In this document: positions 17,467 to 26,525 of the stretch, piece after piece | How positions within the stretch are numbered: position 1 is the first letter of the stretch | Layout: each line of letters starts with the position of its first letter | Source: an uncultured Ruminococcus sp. | GTDB lineage: Bacteria; Bacillota; Clostridia; Oscillospirales; CAG-272 | Direction: 5' to 3' | DNA: 64,000 nucleotides | Assembly (NCBI GenBank): GCA_902762505.1 | Contig: CACWOQ010000012.1 | Coordinates: forward strand, 1 to 64,000 | Program-made: the position numbers and the translations under genes | The notes under the pieces: generated by a model | What the model saw: only the letters and a program-made list of their open reading frames with translations | The model's database searches: none | Told to the model about the DNA's origin: nothing

Positions 17467-19545
17467 ATGCCGAGAGAATATCCGCTTGAATTAACAAGGA
17501 ATATCGGAATAATGGCTCATATCGACGCCGGTAAGACGACTACCACGGAACGCATACTGTTCTACACCGGTAAGACTCACAAGATCGGCGAGACTCATGA
17601 CGGCTCCGCAACCATGGACTGGATGGAACAGGAGCGTGAGCGCGGTATTACGATCACGTCTGCCGCGACGACCTGCTTCTGGAGAGGAAACAGGATAAAC
17701 ATTATCGACACCCCCGGCCACGTTGACTTCACGGTAGAGGTCGAACGTTCGCTTCGCGTACTTGACGGTGCTGTCACCGTATTCTGCGCAAAAGGCGGAG
17801 TCGAGCCTCAGTCTGAAACTGTCTGGCGTCAGGCCAACAAGTATCATGTGCCCAGAATGGCTTATGTCAACAAGATGGACATAATGGGCGCAAACTTTTA
17901 TCGCGTTGTCGATATGATCAGGGAAAGACTCAAAGCCAATCCCGTCCCGATACAGCTTCCGATCGGTCAGGAGGATTCGTTTATCGGTATCATCGACCTT
18001 ATGGAGATGGTAGCCGATATAAACTCCACCGACGATCAGGGAAAAGTAGTAAAAATCGAAGAGATCCCCGCGGACATGCTCGATAAAGCCAAAGAGTACC
18101 GTGAAAAAATGGTCGAGGCCATTGCCGAGACCGACGACGCTCTTATGGAAAAGTTCATATCCGAAGAGGAGATCACCGTCCCGGAGCTTAAAGCCGCTCT
18201 GCGCAAAGCCGTGATAGCCAACGAGCTGATACCCGTTTGCTGCGGCACGTCCTTCAAAAACAAGGGCGTACAGAAGCTGCTTGACGCGATCGTGGATTAT
18301 ATGCCCTCGCCTCTGGACGTACCCGCAATCAAAGGTACCGTCCCCGGCACGGGCGAACCGACTGAACGCCATCCGAGCGATTCGGAGCCGTTCTCCGCAC
18401 TCGCTTTCAAGATCATGACCGACCCGTACGTCGGAAGACTCTGCTTCTTCAGAGTTTATTCCGGCACCGTCGTCGCAGGTACCACCGTGTACAACTCGAC
18501 GAAGGGCACGCGTGAGCGTATGGGCAGACTCTTGCAGATGCACGCGAACGACCGTAAGGATATAGACTGCTGCTACTCCGGCGACATCGCCGCCGTTGTC
18601 GGCATCAAAAATACCACGACGGGCGACACGTTCTGCGACGAGAAAGCCCCGATCATACTTGAAAGCATGGAATTCCCGGATCCCGTTATCCGCGTCGCCA
18701 TCGAACCGAAGACCAAAGCCGGTCAGGAAAAGATGGGCATCGCTCTGTCGAAGCTCGCGGAAGAGGACCCGACGTTCCGTACCTATACCGACGAAGAGAC
18801 CGGTCAGACGATCATCGCCGGCATGGGAGAGCTTCACCTTGAGATAATCATCGACAGACTGCTGCGTGAGTTCAAGGTCGAGGCTAACATCGGTAAGCCC
18901 CAGGTCTCCTACAAAGAGACTATCAGAAAGGAAGCTTATTCCGATACGAAATTCGCCCGTCAGTCCGGCGGACACGGTCAGTACGGTCACGTCAAGATCA
19001 GTATCGAGCCGAACGAACCGGGCAAAGGCTACGAATTCGAGAGCAAGGTCGTCGGCGGTGAAGTCCCGAAGGAATACATCCCTGCGATCGACGCGGGTAT
19101 CCAGAGCGCGCTGCAATCCGGCGTGCTTGCGGGCTACAACGTCGTTGACGTAAAAGTCACGCTGCTCGGCGGTTCGTATCACGAGGTGGACTCCTCCGAT
19201 ATGGCGTTCAAGATCGCGGGTTCAATGGCGATCAAGGACGCGCTGAAGAAGGCGGACCCCGTGCTTACCGAACCGATAATGAAGGTCGTGGTCATCGCTC
19301 CGGACGAGTACTACGGTACGGTCCTGGGAGATCTCGCTTCAAGGCGCGGTCAGGTACAGAACACGGAGAACCTCACGGGTTCCGTTGAGATCACCGCTTT
19401 CGTACCGCTGTCCGAAATGTTCGGATACGCGACCGATCTCCGCTCCTGCACGCAGGGCAGAGGCAACTACACCATGGAGCCGAGCCACTTCATGCAGGTG
19501 CCGAAGAGCATCCAGGAAGACATCATCTCCGGTAAAAAGAGATGA
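17467..19545 (+). CDS. fusA: Elongation factor G
   Basis: This 692-residue translational GTPase drives tRNA-mRNA translocation and ribosome recycling. Visible motifs are the P-loop AHIDAGKTT (residues 17-25), the [12 protein letters not shown] switch I, DTPGHVDF and the NKMDIMG guanine-binding loop. Domain IV motif [10 protein letters not shown] and the C-terminal [11 protein letters not shown] are also present. The length is normal for EF-G, and no tetracycline-protection features are apparent. It lies in the str-type operon order after rpsG and before tuf. Confidence 0.98.
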   Translation: MPREYPLELTRNIGIMAHIDAGKTTTTERILFYTGKTHKIGETHDGSATMDWMEQERERGITITSAATTCFWRGNRINIIDTPGHVDFTVEVERSLRVLDGAVTVFCAKGGVEPQSETVWRQANKYHVPRMAYVNKMDIMGANFYRVVDMIRERLKANPVPIQLPIGQEDSFIGIIDLMEMVADINSTDDQGKVVKIEEIPADMLDKAKEYREKMVEAIAETDDALMEKFISEEEITVPELKAALRKAVIANELIPVCCGTSFKNKGVQKLLDAIVDYMPSPLDVPAIKGTVPGTGEPTERHPSDSEPFSALAFKIMTDPYVGRLCFFRVYSGTVVAGTTVYNSTKGTRERMGRLLQMHANDRKDIDCCYSGDIAAVVGIKNTTTGDTFCDEKAPIILESMEFPDPVIRVAIEPKTKAGQEKMGIALSKLAEEDPTFRTYTDEETGQTIIAGMGELHLEIIIDRLLREFKVEANIGKPQVSYKETIRKEAYSDTKFARQSGGHGQYGHVKISIEPNEPGKGYEFESKVVGGEVPKEYIPAIDAGIQSALQSGVLAGYNVVDVKVTLLGGSYHEVDSSDMAFKIAGSMAIKDALKKADPVLTEPIMKVVVIAPDEYYGTVLGDLASRRGQVQNTENLTGSVEITAFVPLSEMFGYATDLRSCTQGRGNYTMEPSHFMQVPKSIQEDIISGKKR

Positions 19546-19624
19546 TCAAACTCCCTGTAACGGGGAGAAAATAAAGTAAGTAATTTAAAATGAAACGCAG
19601 TTTCACATTAAGGAGGAAATAACA

Positions 19625-20830
19625 ATGGCAAAGCAGAAGTTCGACAGAACCAAAGATCACGTTAACATTGGTACTATAGGCCATGTTGACCATGGTAAGA
19701 CCACCCTTACCGCCGCTATCACCAAGGCTCTCGGTCTCAAGAACGGCAACGTTGAATTCATGGCGTACGACCAGATAGACAACGCTCCCGAAGAGAAGGC
19801 CAGAGGTATCACAATCAACACCAGACACGTTGAGTATGAGACTGACAAGCGTCACTACGCGCACGTTGACTGCCCCGGGCACGCCGACTATATCAAGAAC
19901 ATGATCACCGGTGCTGCTCAGATGGACGGCGCCATCCTGGTTGTTGCAGGTAACGACGGTCCTCTTCAGCAGACTCGTGAGCACATCCTGCTCGCCCGTC
20001 AGGTCGGTGTTCCCGCGATAGTCGTCTTCATGAACAAGACCGACCTCGTTGACGACCCCGAGCTTCTCGAACTCGTCGAGATGGAGATCAGAGATCTTCT
20101 TAACGAGTACGATTTTCCGGGCGACGAGATCCCGATAATCAGAGGCTCCGCTCGTGAAGCTCTTGAATCCACTTCCACCGACCCGAACGACCCCGTATAC
20201 GCTCCTATATACGAGCTTATGGATGCTGTCGACAACTACATCCCCACTCCTGACAGAAAGGCTGACCTGCCCTTCCTGATGCCTGTTGAGGACGTATTCT
20301 CCATCACCGGCCGCGGCACCGTCGCAACCGGCAGAGTAGAGCGCGGCACCGTTAAAATGGGTGATACCGTTGAGATCGTCGGTCTTTCCGATGAAAAGCG
20401 TTCCACCGTCGTTACCGGCGTTGAAATGTTCAGAAAGCTTCTTGACCAGGCTCAGGCAGGCGACAACATCGGTCTGCTTCTCCGCGGCGTCCAGAAGAAA
20501 GAGGTCGAAAGAGGCCAGGTCGTTTGCAAACCCGGTTCCATTCATCCGCACACCAAATTCAAAGGCCAGGTCTACGTTCTGACCGAAAAAGAAGGCGGCC
20601 GTCAGAAACCGTTCTTCCCCGGCTACAGACCCCAGTTCTATTTCAGAACGACTGACGTTACCGGCGTTATCAGCCTTCCCGAAGGCGTTGACATGTGCCG
20701 CCCGGGCGATAACGTTGTCATGATCGTTGAGCTCATCACCCCGATCGCTATCGAAAAAGGTCTCCGCTTCGCTATCCGTGAAGGCGGCAGAACCGTCGGT
20801 TCCGGCGTTGTTACCGAAATAGACGAATAA
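19625..20830 (+). CDS. tuf: Elongation factor Tu
   Basis: The 401-residue GTPase delivers aminoacyl-tRNA to the ribosome. Motifs are [10 protein letters not shown] (P-loop), EEKARGITI (switch I), [19 protein letters not shown] and the C-terminal RTVGSGVV segment. The length is typical. It is 79 bp downstream of fusA, behind a strong AAGGAGG box; the spacer contains two small palindromes (CTCCC..GGGGAG and TGAAAC-GCA-GTTTCA). No clear terminator is seen between its stop codon and the FMN riboswitch, so some read-through into ribU is possible. Confidence 0.98.
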   Translation: MAKQKFDRTKDHVNIGTIGHVDHGKTTLTAAITKALGLKNGNVEFMAYDQIDNAPEEKARGITINTRHVEYETDKRHYAHVDCPGHADYIKNMITGAAQMDGAILVVAGNDGPLQQTREHILLARQVGVPAIVVFMNKTDLVDDPELLELVEMEIRDLLNEYDFPGDEIPIIRGSAREALESTSTDPNDPVYAPIYELMDAVDNYIPTPDRKADLPFLMPVEDVFSITGRGTVATGRVERGTVKMGDTVEIVGLSDEKRSTVVTGVEMFRKLLDQAQAGDNIGLLLRGVQKKEVERGQVVCKPGSIHPHTKFKGQVYVLTEKEGGRQKPFFPGYRPQFYFRTTDVTGVISLPEGVDMCRPGDNVVMIVELITPIAIEKGLRFAIREGGRTVGSGVVTEIDE

Positions 20831-20857
20831 GTCTGAGCTTCCCAAAAACTGAATATT

Positions 20858-20986
20858 ATTATTTTCGGGGGAGCCTTTAAGGCTCAGGTGAAATTCCAAA
20901 CCGGTGGTAAAGTCCACTAACAGCGCAAGCTGCCGAGCAGGCGAAATTCCTGCACCGACGGTAAAGTCCGGATGAGAGAAAATAAT
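20858..20986 (+). ncRNA. FMN riboswitch (RFN element)
   Basis: The conserved RFN blocks are present in order: TTTCGGGG near the 5' side, GGTGAAATTCC (20887-20897), ACCGGTGGTAAAGTCC (20900-20914), GCGAAATTCC (20941-20950), ACCGACGGTAAAGTCCGGATG (split here by its conserved bases) and a GAGAGAA end. The P1 helix is a perfect 9-bp pairing of 20858-20866 with 20978-20986. FMN binding normally lowers expression of riboflavin genes; here the regulated gene is the riboflavin transporter ribU downstream. Confidence 0.95.
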
Positions 20987-21018
20987 GGCGCTTCAAACAC
21001 GCCTAAAGAAAGGTTTTA

Positions 21019-21045
21019 AAGCCCCCGGTTTTATATCGGGGGCTT
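21019..21045 (+). terminator. Expression-platform hairpin of the FMN riboswitch
   Basis: A perfect 9-bp GC-rich stem (AAGCCCCCG at 21019-21027 with 21037-21045) ends 8 bases before the ribU start. Its tail is only moderately U-rich, and its 3' arm CGGGGGC is the sole purine-rich stretch close to the ATG. It could end transcription or mask the ribosome site; both are consistent with repression by FMN. Confidence 0.65.
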
Positions 21046-21053
21046 GTTCTATT

Positions 21054-21674
21054 ATGAAAAAAGAGAGTAAAAAAGTTCTTTATAAGCTTATAATAACAGC
21101 GGTCATGTCCGCTATCGCGACGATTCTGATGCTGCCGATGTTCGAAATAGTCGTTCCGTTCATGCCGCCGTACATAAAATTCGATTTTTCGGATTTTCCG
21201 GCGCTGTTTACGGGATTTGCCGCGGGACCGCTCTGGGGCGTTCTCGTGTGCCTTATCAAGAATCTGATACATATACCGATGGGCAGCACCGGCGGTATCG
21301 GCGAGATAGCCAACTTCGTTATCGGCGCGGTATACGTGCTCGTGTCTTCGCTTATCCATATAAAAATGAAGAACCGCGCGGGCGTTATCGTCGGCGGTGC
21401 GGCAGGCTCCGTCGCAATGGCGGCGGCCGCTTTCCCGGTCAATCTTTTTATCGTGTATCCCGCTTATACGCGGATATACTTCGGCGGATCGGTGGAAAAA
21501 GTGATCGAGACTTATTCAAAGATCCTGCCGTGGATAAAGGATCTGCCGCAGGCGCTGCTTGTATTCAACACGCCGTTCAACGCGGCGAAGGGACTGATAC
21601 TGACGCTTATTGCCGCTCTTGCGTATTCCGCGCTTCTTCCGCTGCTTAAAAAGCTTGAGCTGAAGCTTTCGTGA
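21054..21674 (+). CDS. ribU: ECF transporter substrate-binding protein RibU (riboflavin)
   Basis: The 206-residue membrane protein has five to six hydrophobic segments and the RibU-type signature: an early MLPMFEI-x-VPF stretch, KFDFSDFPAL, GP-x-WG-x2-V-x2-IKN and an AGSVAMA helix. RibU is the S-component that captures riboflavin and docks to the shared EcfAA'T energy module, whose genes are not in this window. The start at 21054 is taken because the in-frame ATG at 20985 is inside the riboswitch P1 helix and would add a non-homologous leader. The riboswitch upstream fixes the substrate as riboflavin or FMN with confidence. Confidence 0.9.
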   Translation: MKKESKKVLYKLIITAVMSAIATILMLPMFEIVVPFMPPYIKFDFSDFPALFTGFAAGPLWGVLVCLIKNLIHIPMGSTGGIGEIANFVIGAVYVLVSSLIHIKMKNRAGVIVGGAAGSVAMAAAAFPVNLFIVYPAYTRIYFGGSVEKVIETYSKILPWIKDLPQALLVFNTPFNAAKGLILTLIAALAYSALLPLLKKLELKLS

Positions 21675-21681
21675 TCACCAC

Positions 21682-21710
21682 TTGACAAACCGCGCGCAAT
21701 TTGATATAAT
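21682..21710 (+). promoter_or_regulatory. Consensus promoter for the lipoprotein gene
   Basis: A perfect TTGACA, a 17-bp spacer and a perfect TATAAT end 27 bp before the start codon at 21737. Confidence 0.85.
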
Positions 21711-21736
21711 ATAAAAAAAGCAAGGGGCGCGTTGAG

Positions 21737-22672
21737 ATGAAACTGAAAAAAATCACCGCCGCGATCATACTCACGGCGGTTTTGCTTATATCCCTGTGCT
21801 CGTGCGCGGACAGGGAAGGATATATGACGAACAACTGCGGTAAAGACGGCGTCGCCGCGCTTATATCCGAGTATCCCGAGCTTAAAAACAACGGATTCAC
21901 TAAGAAGACGACGTATAATATCACACCGGACGGATTCGGCGACGTAAAGCTTTTCAAATCGTCGGAGACAGCGTATACCGTCGCCCTGTATCCGGGTTAC
22001 AGCTATACGTACGTCGATATTTCCGGTTCGCCCGGTTTGATAAGCGCATCCCTGTGTGACGCCTACGGCAGAGGAGAAGCCGACATTCTTTTCACGTACT
22101 GCGACGACGCAACGGGCAACAGCGGCATAGGCATATACGACGGGGTGCTCGGTTATTCGAGGTCTGTCGCAAGATTTGACGGTTCCGTCAAGCTTTATCT
22201 CAGCAGAGAAGAGGCGAGGGAGGGAATGCCCGTCGTGTATTCCGTTCTCACCGTCACCGTCACGGAGTTTAAGAACAACCCGGCAGATCTCGGCTGCGTC
22301 GCGGTCGGCGAGGCGGGGACCGTCACCTTCGGAGCGGACGGACCCGTGTTCAACGCAAACAAAGGCAAAGACGTGAACGTGGTACCGGTAAAATTCACGG
22401 ACGTCAGCCGCGTGATCATAAGTACGGTCAGCGAAACGAAAACGTACGACGATAAGGATGAGATCGAGGCTGTCGGCAAAACGGTACAGTCGCTTGACGG
22501 CGGAGAGGAAAGAACGGCGCCCTCGGGCGGTACGACTTATATCATCGCGTTCGTTTATCATGACGGCTCGGTCGGTTACGTTTACTACAACGACACGGGA
22601 GCGTTCAAGCATCACGGCGGTGCATGGTGCAGCGCCGAGCCGGGACGGAGCATACTGCCGGCATCGGAATAA
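21737..22672 (+). CDS. Lipoprotein of unknown function
   Basis: The 311-residue product has an N-terminal lipoprotein signal with lipobox SLCSC (cysteine near residue 25). The mature part is a beta-rich soluble domain with no motif that I recognise; it ends with a segment VGYVYYNDTGAFKHHGG that looks like the last strand of a small globular domain. It has its own consensus promoter and a bidirectional terminator, so it is a single-gene unit and context gives no functional clue. Confidence 0.7.
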   Translation: MKLKKITAAIILTAVLLISLCSCADREGYMTNNCGKDGVAALISEYPELKNNGFTKKTTYNITPDGFGDVKLFKSSETAYTVALYPGYSYTYVDISGSPGLISASLCDAYGRGEADILFTYCDDATGNSGIGIYDGVLGYSRSVARFDGSVKLYLSREEAREGMPVVYSVLTVTVTEFKNNPADLGCVAVGEAGTVTFGADGPVFNANKGKDVNVVPVKFTDVSRVIISTVSETKTYDDKDEIEAVGKTVQSLDGGEERTAPSGGTTYIIAFVYHDGSVGYVYYNDTGAFKHHGGAWCSAEPGRSILPASE

Positions 22673-22674
22673 TA

Positions 22675-22698
22675 AAAAACCGGAGCGATCCGGTTTTT
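22675..22698. terminator. Bidirectional terminator between lipoprotein gene and araC-type gene
   Basis: A perfect 10-bp stem AAAAACCGGA (22675-22684) with TCCGGTTTTT (22689-22698) and a GCGA tetraloop serves both convergent genes. It overlaps the stop codon of the minus-strand gene. Confidence 0.85.
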
Positions 22699-23572
22699 AC
22701 TTTTTGTTTTCCAGATAAGCCCGGACTGTCATACCGGTCTCGCGCTTAAAGTAGTATGAAAGATAGTACGGAGATGAAAAATCCATTACGGACGCAATGT
22801 CCTTAACGCTGTGTCCGGCGGACAGCAGCTCCATTACACGGCTGATCCTTAAACTGTGGAAGTACTTCATTACGCCGCAACCGGTGAAGCGGCGGAAAAC
22901 CTCCTTAACTTTGCCGGGCGACTCGTATACGCCCCGGCTCACGTCGTCAACCGTGAGGTTTTTGTCCGCGTTATCACGCAGATATGCCATTATTTTCGCA
23001 TAGCACAGCGCCGACGCGTCGCTTGACGGCATATCTCGCGCCGATTTGCCGCGTTCGATAAGCGAAAGACATAAGAGCTCAAGCAGAGTCCTGATCGACT
23101 GGACGTGTACGTCGTCTGCGGAGACGGACGAAAACGCGCGCGTCAGCGCAAGATCGCCGTGCGCATCGTCGCCGAAAAGTTTGACGAGGTGACCGATGAT
23201 CCCGTCGAATACTGAGTTCTCCGATGAAGAAGAAGTGTATTTGCCGGGAAACAGATCAGAGGCGGATCCGTACAGATCGAAAGTGAGAGTCAGCAGACGG
23301 CAGCTTTCTCCGCGTTCCACCCACATGCTGTGGAAACTGTCCGGAGAGTGCAGGATCATATCTCCCTTACGGCAAATATAGGTGTCATCGTTCGTCGTGA
23401 CTGTACAGACGCCGTCGTCGACGTAAGAAATCTCGCGGAAATGATGGCGCTCGCCCGGAAAAACAAAACCGTCCGAATACGTTGTATATATGACGGTATA
23501 AAAGTTTTTAACTCCGAGAAGCGGGTAAACCGGAATCGGTGAAATCGATAAACGTTTGTTTTCTTCTTTCAT
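22697..23572 (-). CDS. AraC-family transcriptional regulator
   Basis: The 291-residue protein has an N-terminal cupin sensor (HHFREISYV, then KGDMILHSPDSFHSM near 70-100) and a C-terminal double helix-turn-helix with the AraC/XylS signature (RISRVMELL, SVKDIASVMDFSSPYYLSYYFKRETG). Such regulators bind sugars through the cupin and usually activate an adjacent catabolic gene. It is divergent from a Gfo/Idh/MocA-type oxidoreductase operon across a short region containing a perfect palindrome, so that operon is the likely target, together with itself. The start at 23572 is chosen because homologous sequence begins there. The inducer is unknown. Confidence 0.88.
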   Translation of the reverse strand: MKEENKRLSISPIPVYPLLGVKNFYTVIYTTYSDGFVFPGERHHFREISYVDDGVCTVTTNDDTYICRKGDMILHSPDSFHSMWVERGESCRLLTLTFDLYGSASDLFPGKYTSSSSENSVFDGIIGHLVKLFGDDAHGDLALTRAFSSVSADDVHVQSIRTLLELLCLSLIERGKSARDMPSSDASALCYAKIMAYLRDNADKNLTVDDVSRGVYESPGKVKEVFRRFTGCGVMKYFHSLRISRVMELLSAGHSVKDIASVMDFSSPYYLSYYFKRETGMTVRAYLENKK

Positions 23573-23612
23573 ACGGACCTGCCGAATTCGTATTTTTATT
23601 GGATAAATTAGT

Positions 23613-23629
23613 ATTGCGAAGCGCAATAA
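23613..23629. promoter_or_regulatory. Perfect 17-bp palindrome, candidate operator
   Basis: TATTGCG and CGCAATA flank a 3-base centre in the divergent region. It covers the predicted -35 box of the oxidoreductase promoter and lies about 10-26 bp downstream of the predicted start of the araC-type transcript, a suitable place to control both. AraC proteins often use direct repeats, so another factor could be the reader. Confidence 0.6.
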
Positions 23630-23643
23630 ATACGATTATAATA
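23615..23643 (+). promoter_or_regulatory. Probable promoter of the oxidoreductase operon
   Basis: TTGCGA, a 17-bp spacer and TATATA precede the gene starting at 23692. The -35 box is poor and lies inside the palindrome, as expected for an activator-dependent promoter. Confidence 0.5.
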
Positions 23644-23645
23644 AG

Positions 23646-23674
23646 AGTATACGATATAAAATAATATTTGTCAA
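23646..23674 (-). promoter_or_regulatory. Promoter of the araC-type gene
   Basis: On the minus strand a perfect TTGACA, a 17-bp spacer and TATACT read toward the regulator gene. Its -10 box lies next to the -10 of the opposing promoter, so the two polymerases would compete for space. Confidence 0.75.
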
Positions 23675-23691
23675 TACCGGAGGTCAAAAAA

Positions 23692-24843
23692 ATGAGCAAA
23701 ATCAGACTCGGATTTTTAGGCGTCGGTCCCCGCGGATCACAGCTTGTTGACTGTTATTCCATGCATAACGACGTTGAGTTTGTAGCGTTTGCGGATATAG
23801 CGGAAAACAGATCCGCACAGGTCGCAGACGCGTATAACCGTGATCACGGCGGAGACGCACGTGCGTTCACTTGTTATGAGGATATGATGAAAGAAGCGAA
23901 GATGGACGCGCTTATCATCGGTATAGATCCGGACAAACAGGTCGATTACGCGGTCGACGCCATGCATAAAGGTATTCACGTCATGACGGAAGTGCCCGCG
24001 GCGTTTACGATCAAACAGTGCCGCGACCTTGTGGACGCGGCAAGAGCCACCGGGTGTAAATACCAGCTTGCCGAACAGACGAGGTACTGGAACTTCGTTA
24101 AGGAATGGCGTAAAATGGCGGCGGCGGGAGAGTTCGGTAAGATCTATTACGCTGAGGGCGAGTATCTTCACTACGAGCCCTATTGGGATCTGCTTCGGAA
24201 CAAAAAGACGAATTACGCCGTATGCCCGAAGACTCCGGACGAGATGAACGACCCGGACTGCGTGCCGTCGTGGAGGTATTACGCGTTCATTGAACCGATA
24301 CTGTATCTGCCTCACGAGCTGTCCCCGCTGCTTTCCGTCACCGGCGGCAGGATCGTTAAGGTGAGCTGCATGGGTACGCGCCGCGGAAGTTATGCTGAAC
24401 CGCACTTCGATATGACGGATATACAGACGGCGCTTATGTATAACAGCGACGACGTCATATTCTCTCTGCGCGCCGGTTTTTCCGCGCCGTACGGGAGCAA
24501 AGCCCAGACGTTCGCACACTGGTATCAGATAAAGGGGAGCAAATCGTCGGTTGAAACGTGCCGTACCACGATCGACACGATGAAGATATTCCATCCGGAG
24601 ACGAGCTGGCTTCCCGCGGACTGGGGAACGGTCGACCCGGAACAGCCGGAGTTTATTCGCACGGCGCTTCACGGAGGATCGGATTTCTACCCGATCATGT
24701 ATTTTATCGATGCAATAAAGAACGATACGACGCCTCCGATGGACGTATATAAAGCGGTCGAGACCGCGGCGCCTGCAATAATCGCCGCCGAATCGGCGAG
24801 ACGCGGAGGCGAGCTGCTCGAGGTGCCGGATTTCAGAGCGTAA
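23692..24843 (+). CDS. Gfo/Idh/MocA-family oxidoreductase
   Basis: The 383-residue protein has an N-terminal Rossmann fold (GFLGVGPRGSQL, residues about 6-18) for NAD(P) and a C-terminal alpha/beta domain with the TEVPAA strand near residue 104, where canonical members have EKP. Replacement of the EKP lysine by valine removes the usual catalytic-assist lysine, as seen in some divergent members. These enzymes oxidise or reduce sugars and inositols. GGAGG lies 8 bp ahead of the chosen ATG. It is the first gene of an operon facing the AraC-type regulator and is followed after 4 bp by a deacetylase-like gene. Confidence 0.85.
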   Translation: MSKIRLGFLGVGPRGSQLVDCYSMHNDVEFVAFADIAENRSAQVADAYNRDHGGDARAFTCYEDMMKEAKMDALIIGIDPDKQVDYAVDAMHKGIHVMTEVPAAFTIKQCRDLVDAARATGCKYQLAEQTRYWNFVKEWRKMAAAGEFGKIYYAEGEYLHYEPYWDLLRNKKTNYAVCPKTPDEMNDPDCVPSWRYYAFIEPILYLPHELSPLLSVTGGRIVKVSCMGTRRGSYAEPHFDMTDIQTALMYNSDDVIFSLRAGFSAPYGSKAQTFAHWYQIKGSKSSVETCRTTIDTMKIFHPETSWLPADWGTVDPEQPEFIRTALHGGSDFYPIMYFIDAIKNDTTPPMDVYKAVETAAPAIIAAESARRGGELLEVPDFRA

Positions 24844-24847
24844 ACGT

Positions 24848-26500
24848 ATGAAAATTTGTTATTACTTTGATGAAAGCAGAAAAAAAGTCTGCAACAGCGC
24901 GGGGCTCGATTACACCCCGGCGTATATTCCCGTAATGCTGAAAACAGCCGGATTGACGGGCTCGCCCGTTTCCGCATCCGGCGTCCGTGAGCTGTCAGCC
25001 GGCGACGTTCTGATCATCGGCGCCGAAACTCTTGACCCAAACGCCGCGGAGGATATAAAAAAAGCCGCCGACAGAGGCTGCCGGATAATAGGTTTCGGCA
25101 CGGAGGCTCCGGAGCTTTTCCCTGAGACGGAGCCGTTCGAGCCGGGCGGCGGCGCGTATGACGTAAGCGGATATTTCAGATATTCAGACAGCGTGTCGCT
25201 TCCGGTGATAGGGCGTGTCGCCGCAATAAAAAACGCGCCCGTTCTCGGTACGTTTGAGAGTCTGAACGGTTGTGCGGTCCCGGCTTATTCGGCTGACGGC
25301 GGTGTTTATTACTATTCGTTCGATCTTCCGCTGACGTTATGGCACGCCGCCGACGGCAGACCCACGTATGAGCCGCGCCAGGACTTTGTGCCGTTCGGGC
25401 GCGTGCCGGACGGCTGTGTTCTGCCTGACGACTATGATTTTGACGTGCCTTACGCCGATGAGTATATGAAACGAGTATGCGATGCCGTCGGTTTTCCGCG
25501 CGTTTTCGAGCTTCCGGCGGATAACGACGATATATACGACTTTTCTCTTTATTTTGCCGGCGACGATGACGCCGGCTCAGCCGACAACGATATTTACGCC
25601 GCGCGCGAAATGGCGAAGCGCGGACTGCCGTATCATATAAACCTTATGCCGGCAAACGATGAAGGCGATTTTGTTATAAACAGGGATCAGTACGAATATC
25701 TCGGGTCGATCGGATGCGAAACCGATCTGCATTTCGATTTTACCCGTTTCGAATATTCTGAAGACGGATATAAAAAGCAGGCGGGGATGTATGAAAGAGC
25801 GTTCGGCAATAAACCTGTCTGTCCCGTGAACCACTGTCTGATTCAGGCAGGCGAGGCGGCTGACAGATACCGTTATCAGTCGGCTTGCAAAGCGATAAGC
25901 GACAACAACCGTTTTCAGACGAAACCCGATAAAAACAATATAAACGCTTTCAATCTTACCGGATTTGCGTCCGGCACCTCGTATCCGCGCTTTGTGCTCG
26001 ATAACGCCGCGCACGGCAACGCCCCGATTCCGTTCTGCGAGATAAACAACTCGTATTACGAGCCGAGAATATATACCGGGGCGCCGGAGGAGTATGAAAA
26101 ACTGGAAAAATATCTCGACGCCGGTTCAGACCGCGCTATGACGCTTCAGCTTTTCCTTCATCCGCACTATATCTCCGGAAAGATCGGATTCGATCCGTCG
26201 CCGGCTCTGCGCGCTCTCGATCACGCGCTGGCTTATATAAGAAATAAAAAAATGAAAGTGTGGTTCACCGCGCCGCAGGCGCTTTCAAAGTGGTGGCACA
26301 GCCGCGCCGAATGCGCGATAACGGACGTAGAGAACAACGGATTTGTCTTTGACAACAGGACCGGAAGGCAAGCCGCCGTCGTGCTTCCGTGCCGCGTCAA
26401 TACGGTTTTCGTGAACAATGAAAACGACCGTATAATAAAAAAGCGCGGCGTCTGTTACGTTCCGCTTGGACCGGGCAGATCTGAAGTCAAATACGAATAA
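24848..26500 (+). CDS. Uncharacterised protein, possibly with a NodB/deacetylase-like barrel
   Basis: I do not recognise this 550-residue cytosolic protein with certainty. Its first 110 residues form a Rossmann-like domain (GDVLIIGAETL, RGCRIIGFG). The middle starts with FSLYFAGDDD near residue 240, followed by a DLHFDFTRFEYS segment and a late LFLHPHYISG motif. Asp-Asp and His residues in this order resemble metal-dependent polysaccharide deacetylase-like barrels, but I cannot confirm it. No signal peptide is present. It is co-transcribed with the Gfo/Idh/MocA oxidoreductase, so it probably belongs to the same sugar pathway. Confidence 0.45.
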   Translation: MKICYYFDESRKKVCNSAGLDYTPAYIPVMLKTAGLTGSPVSASGVRELSAGDVLIIGAETLDPNAAEDIKKAADRGCRIIGFGTEAPELFPETEPFEPGGGAYDVSGYFRYSDSVSLPVIGRVAAIKNAPVLGTFESLNGCAVPAYSADGGVYYYSFDLPLTLWHAADGRPTYEPRQDFVPFGRVPDGCVLPDDYDFDVPYADEYMKRVCDAVGFPRVFELPADNDDIYDFSLYFAGDDDAGSADNDIYAAREMAKRGLPYHINLMPANDEGDFVINRDQYEYLGSIGCETDLHFDFTRFEYSEDGYKKQAGMYERAFGNKPVCPVNHCLIQAGEAADRYRYQSACKAISDNNRFQTKPDKNNINAFNLTGFASGTSYPRFVLDNAAHGNAPIPFCEINNSYYEPRIYTGAPEEYEKLEKYLDAGSDRAMTLQLFLHPHYISGKIGFDPSPALRALDHALAYIRNKKMKVWFTAPQALSKWWHSRAECAITDVENNGFVFDNRTGRQAAVVLPCRVNTVFVNNENDRIIKKRGVCYVPLGPGRSEVKYE

Positions 26501-26525
26501 AGAGGAGCAGACGCTCCTCTTTATT
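26496..26525. terminator. Bidirectional terminator
   Basis: A perfect 13-bp stem, AATAAAGAGGAGC at 26496-26508 with 26513-26525, and a 4-base loop separate two convergent genes. It overlaps both stop codon regions. Confidence 0.85.

Noticed and set aside
17491-19182. Long open frame antisense to fusA
   Set aside because: Its composition is that of a shadow of a highly conserved gene; there is no ribosome binding site, promoter or recognisable protein.
20985-21053. Upstream in-frame start for ribU
   Set aside because: It lies inside riboswitch helix P1 and the added residues do not resemble RibU; the start at 21054 fits the family length.
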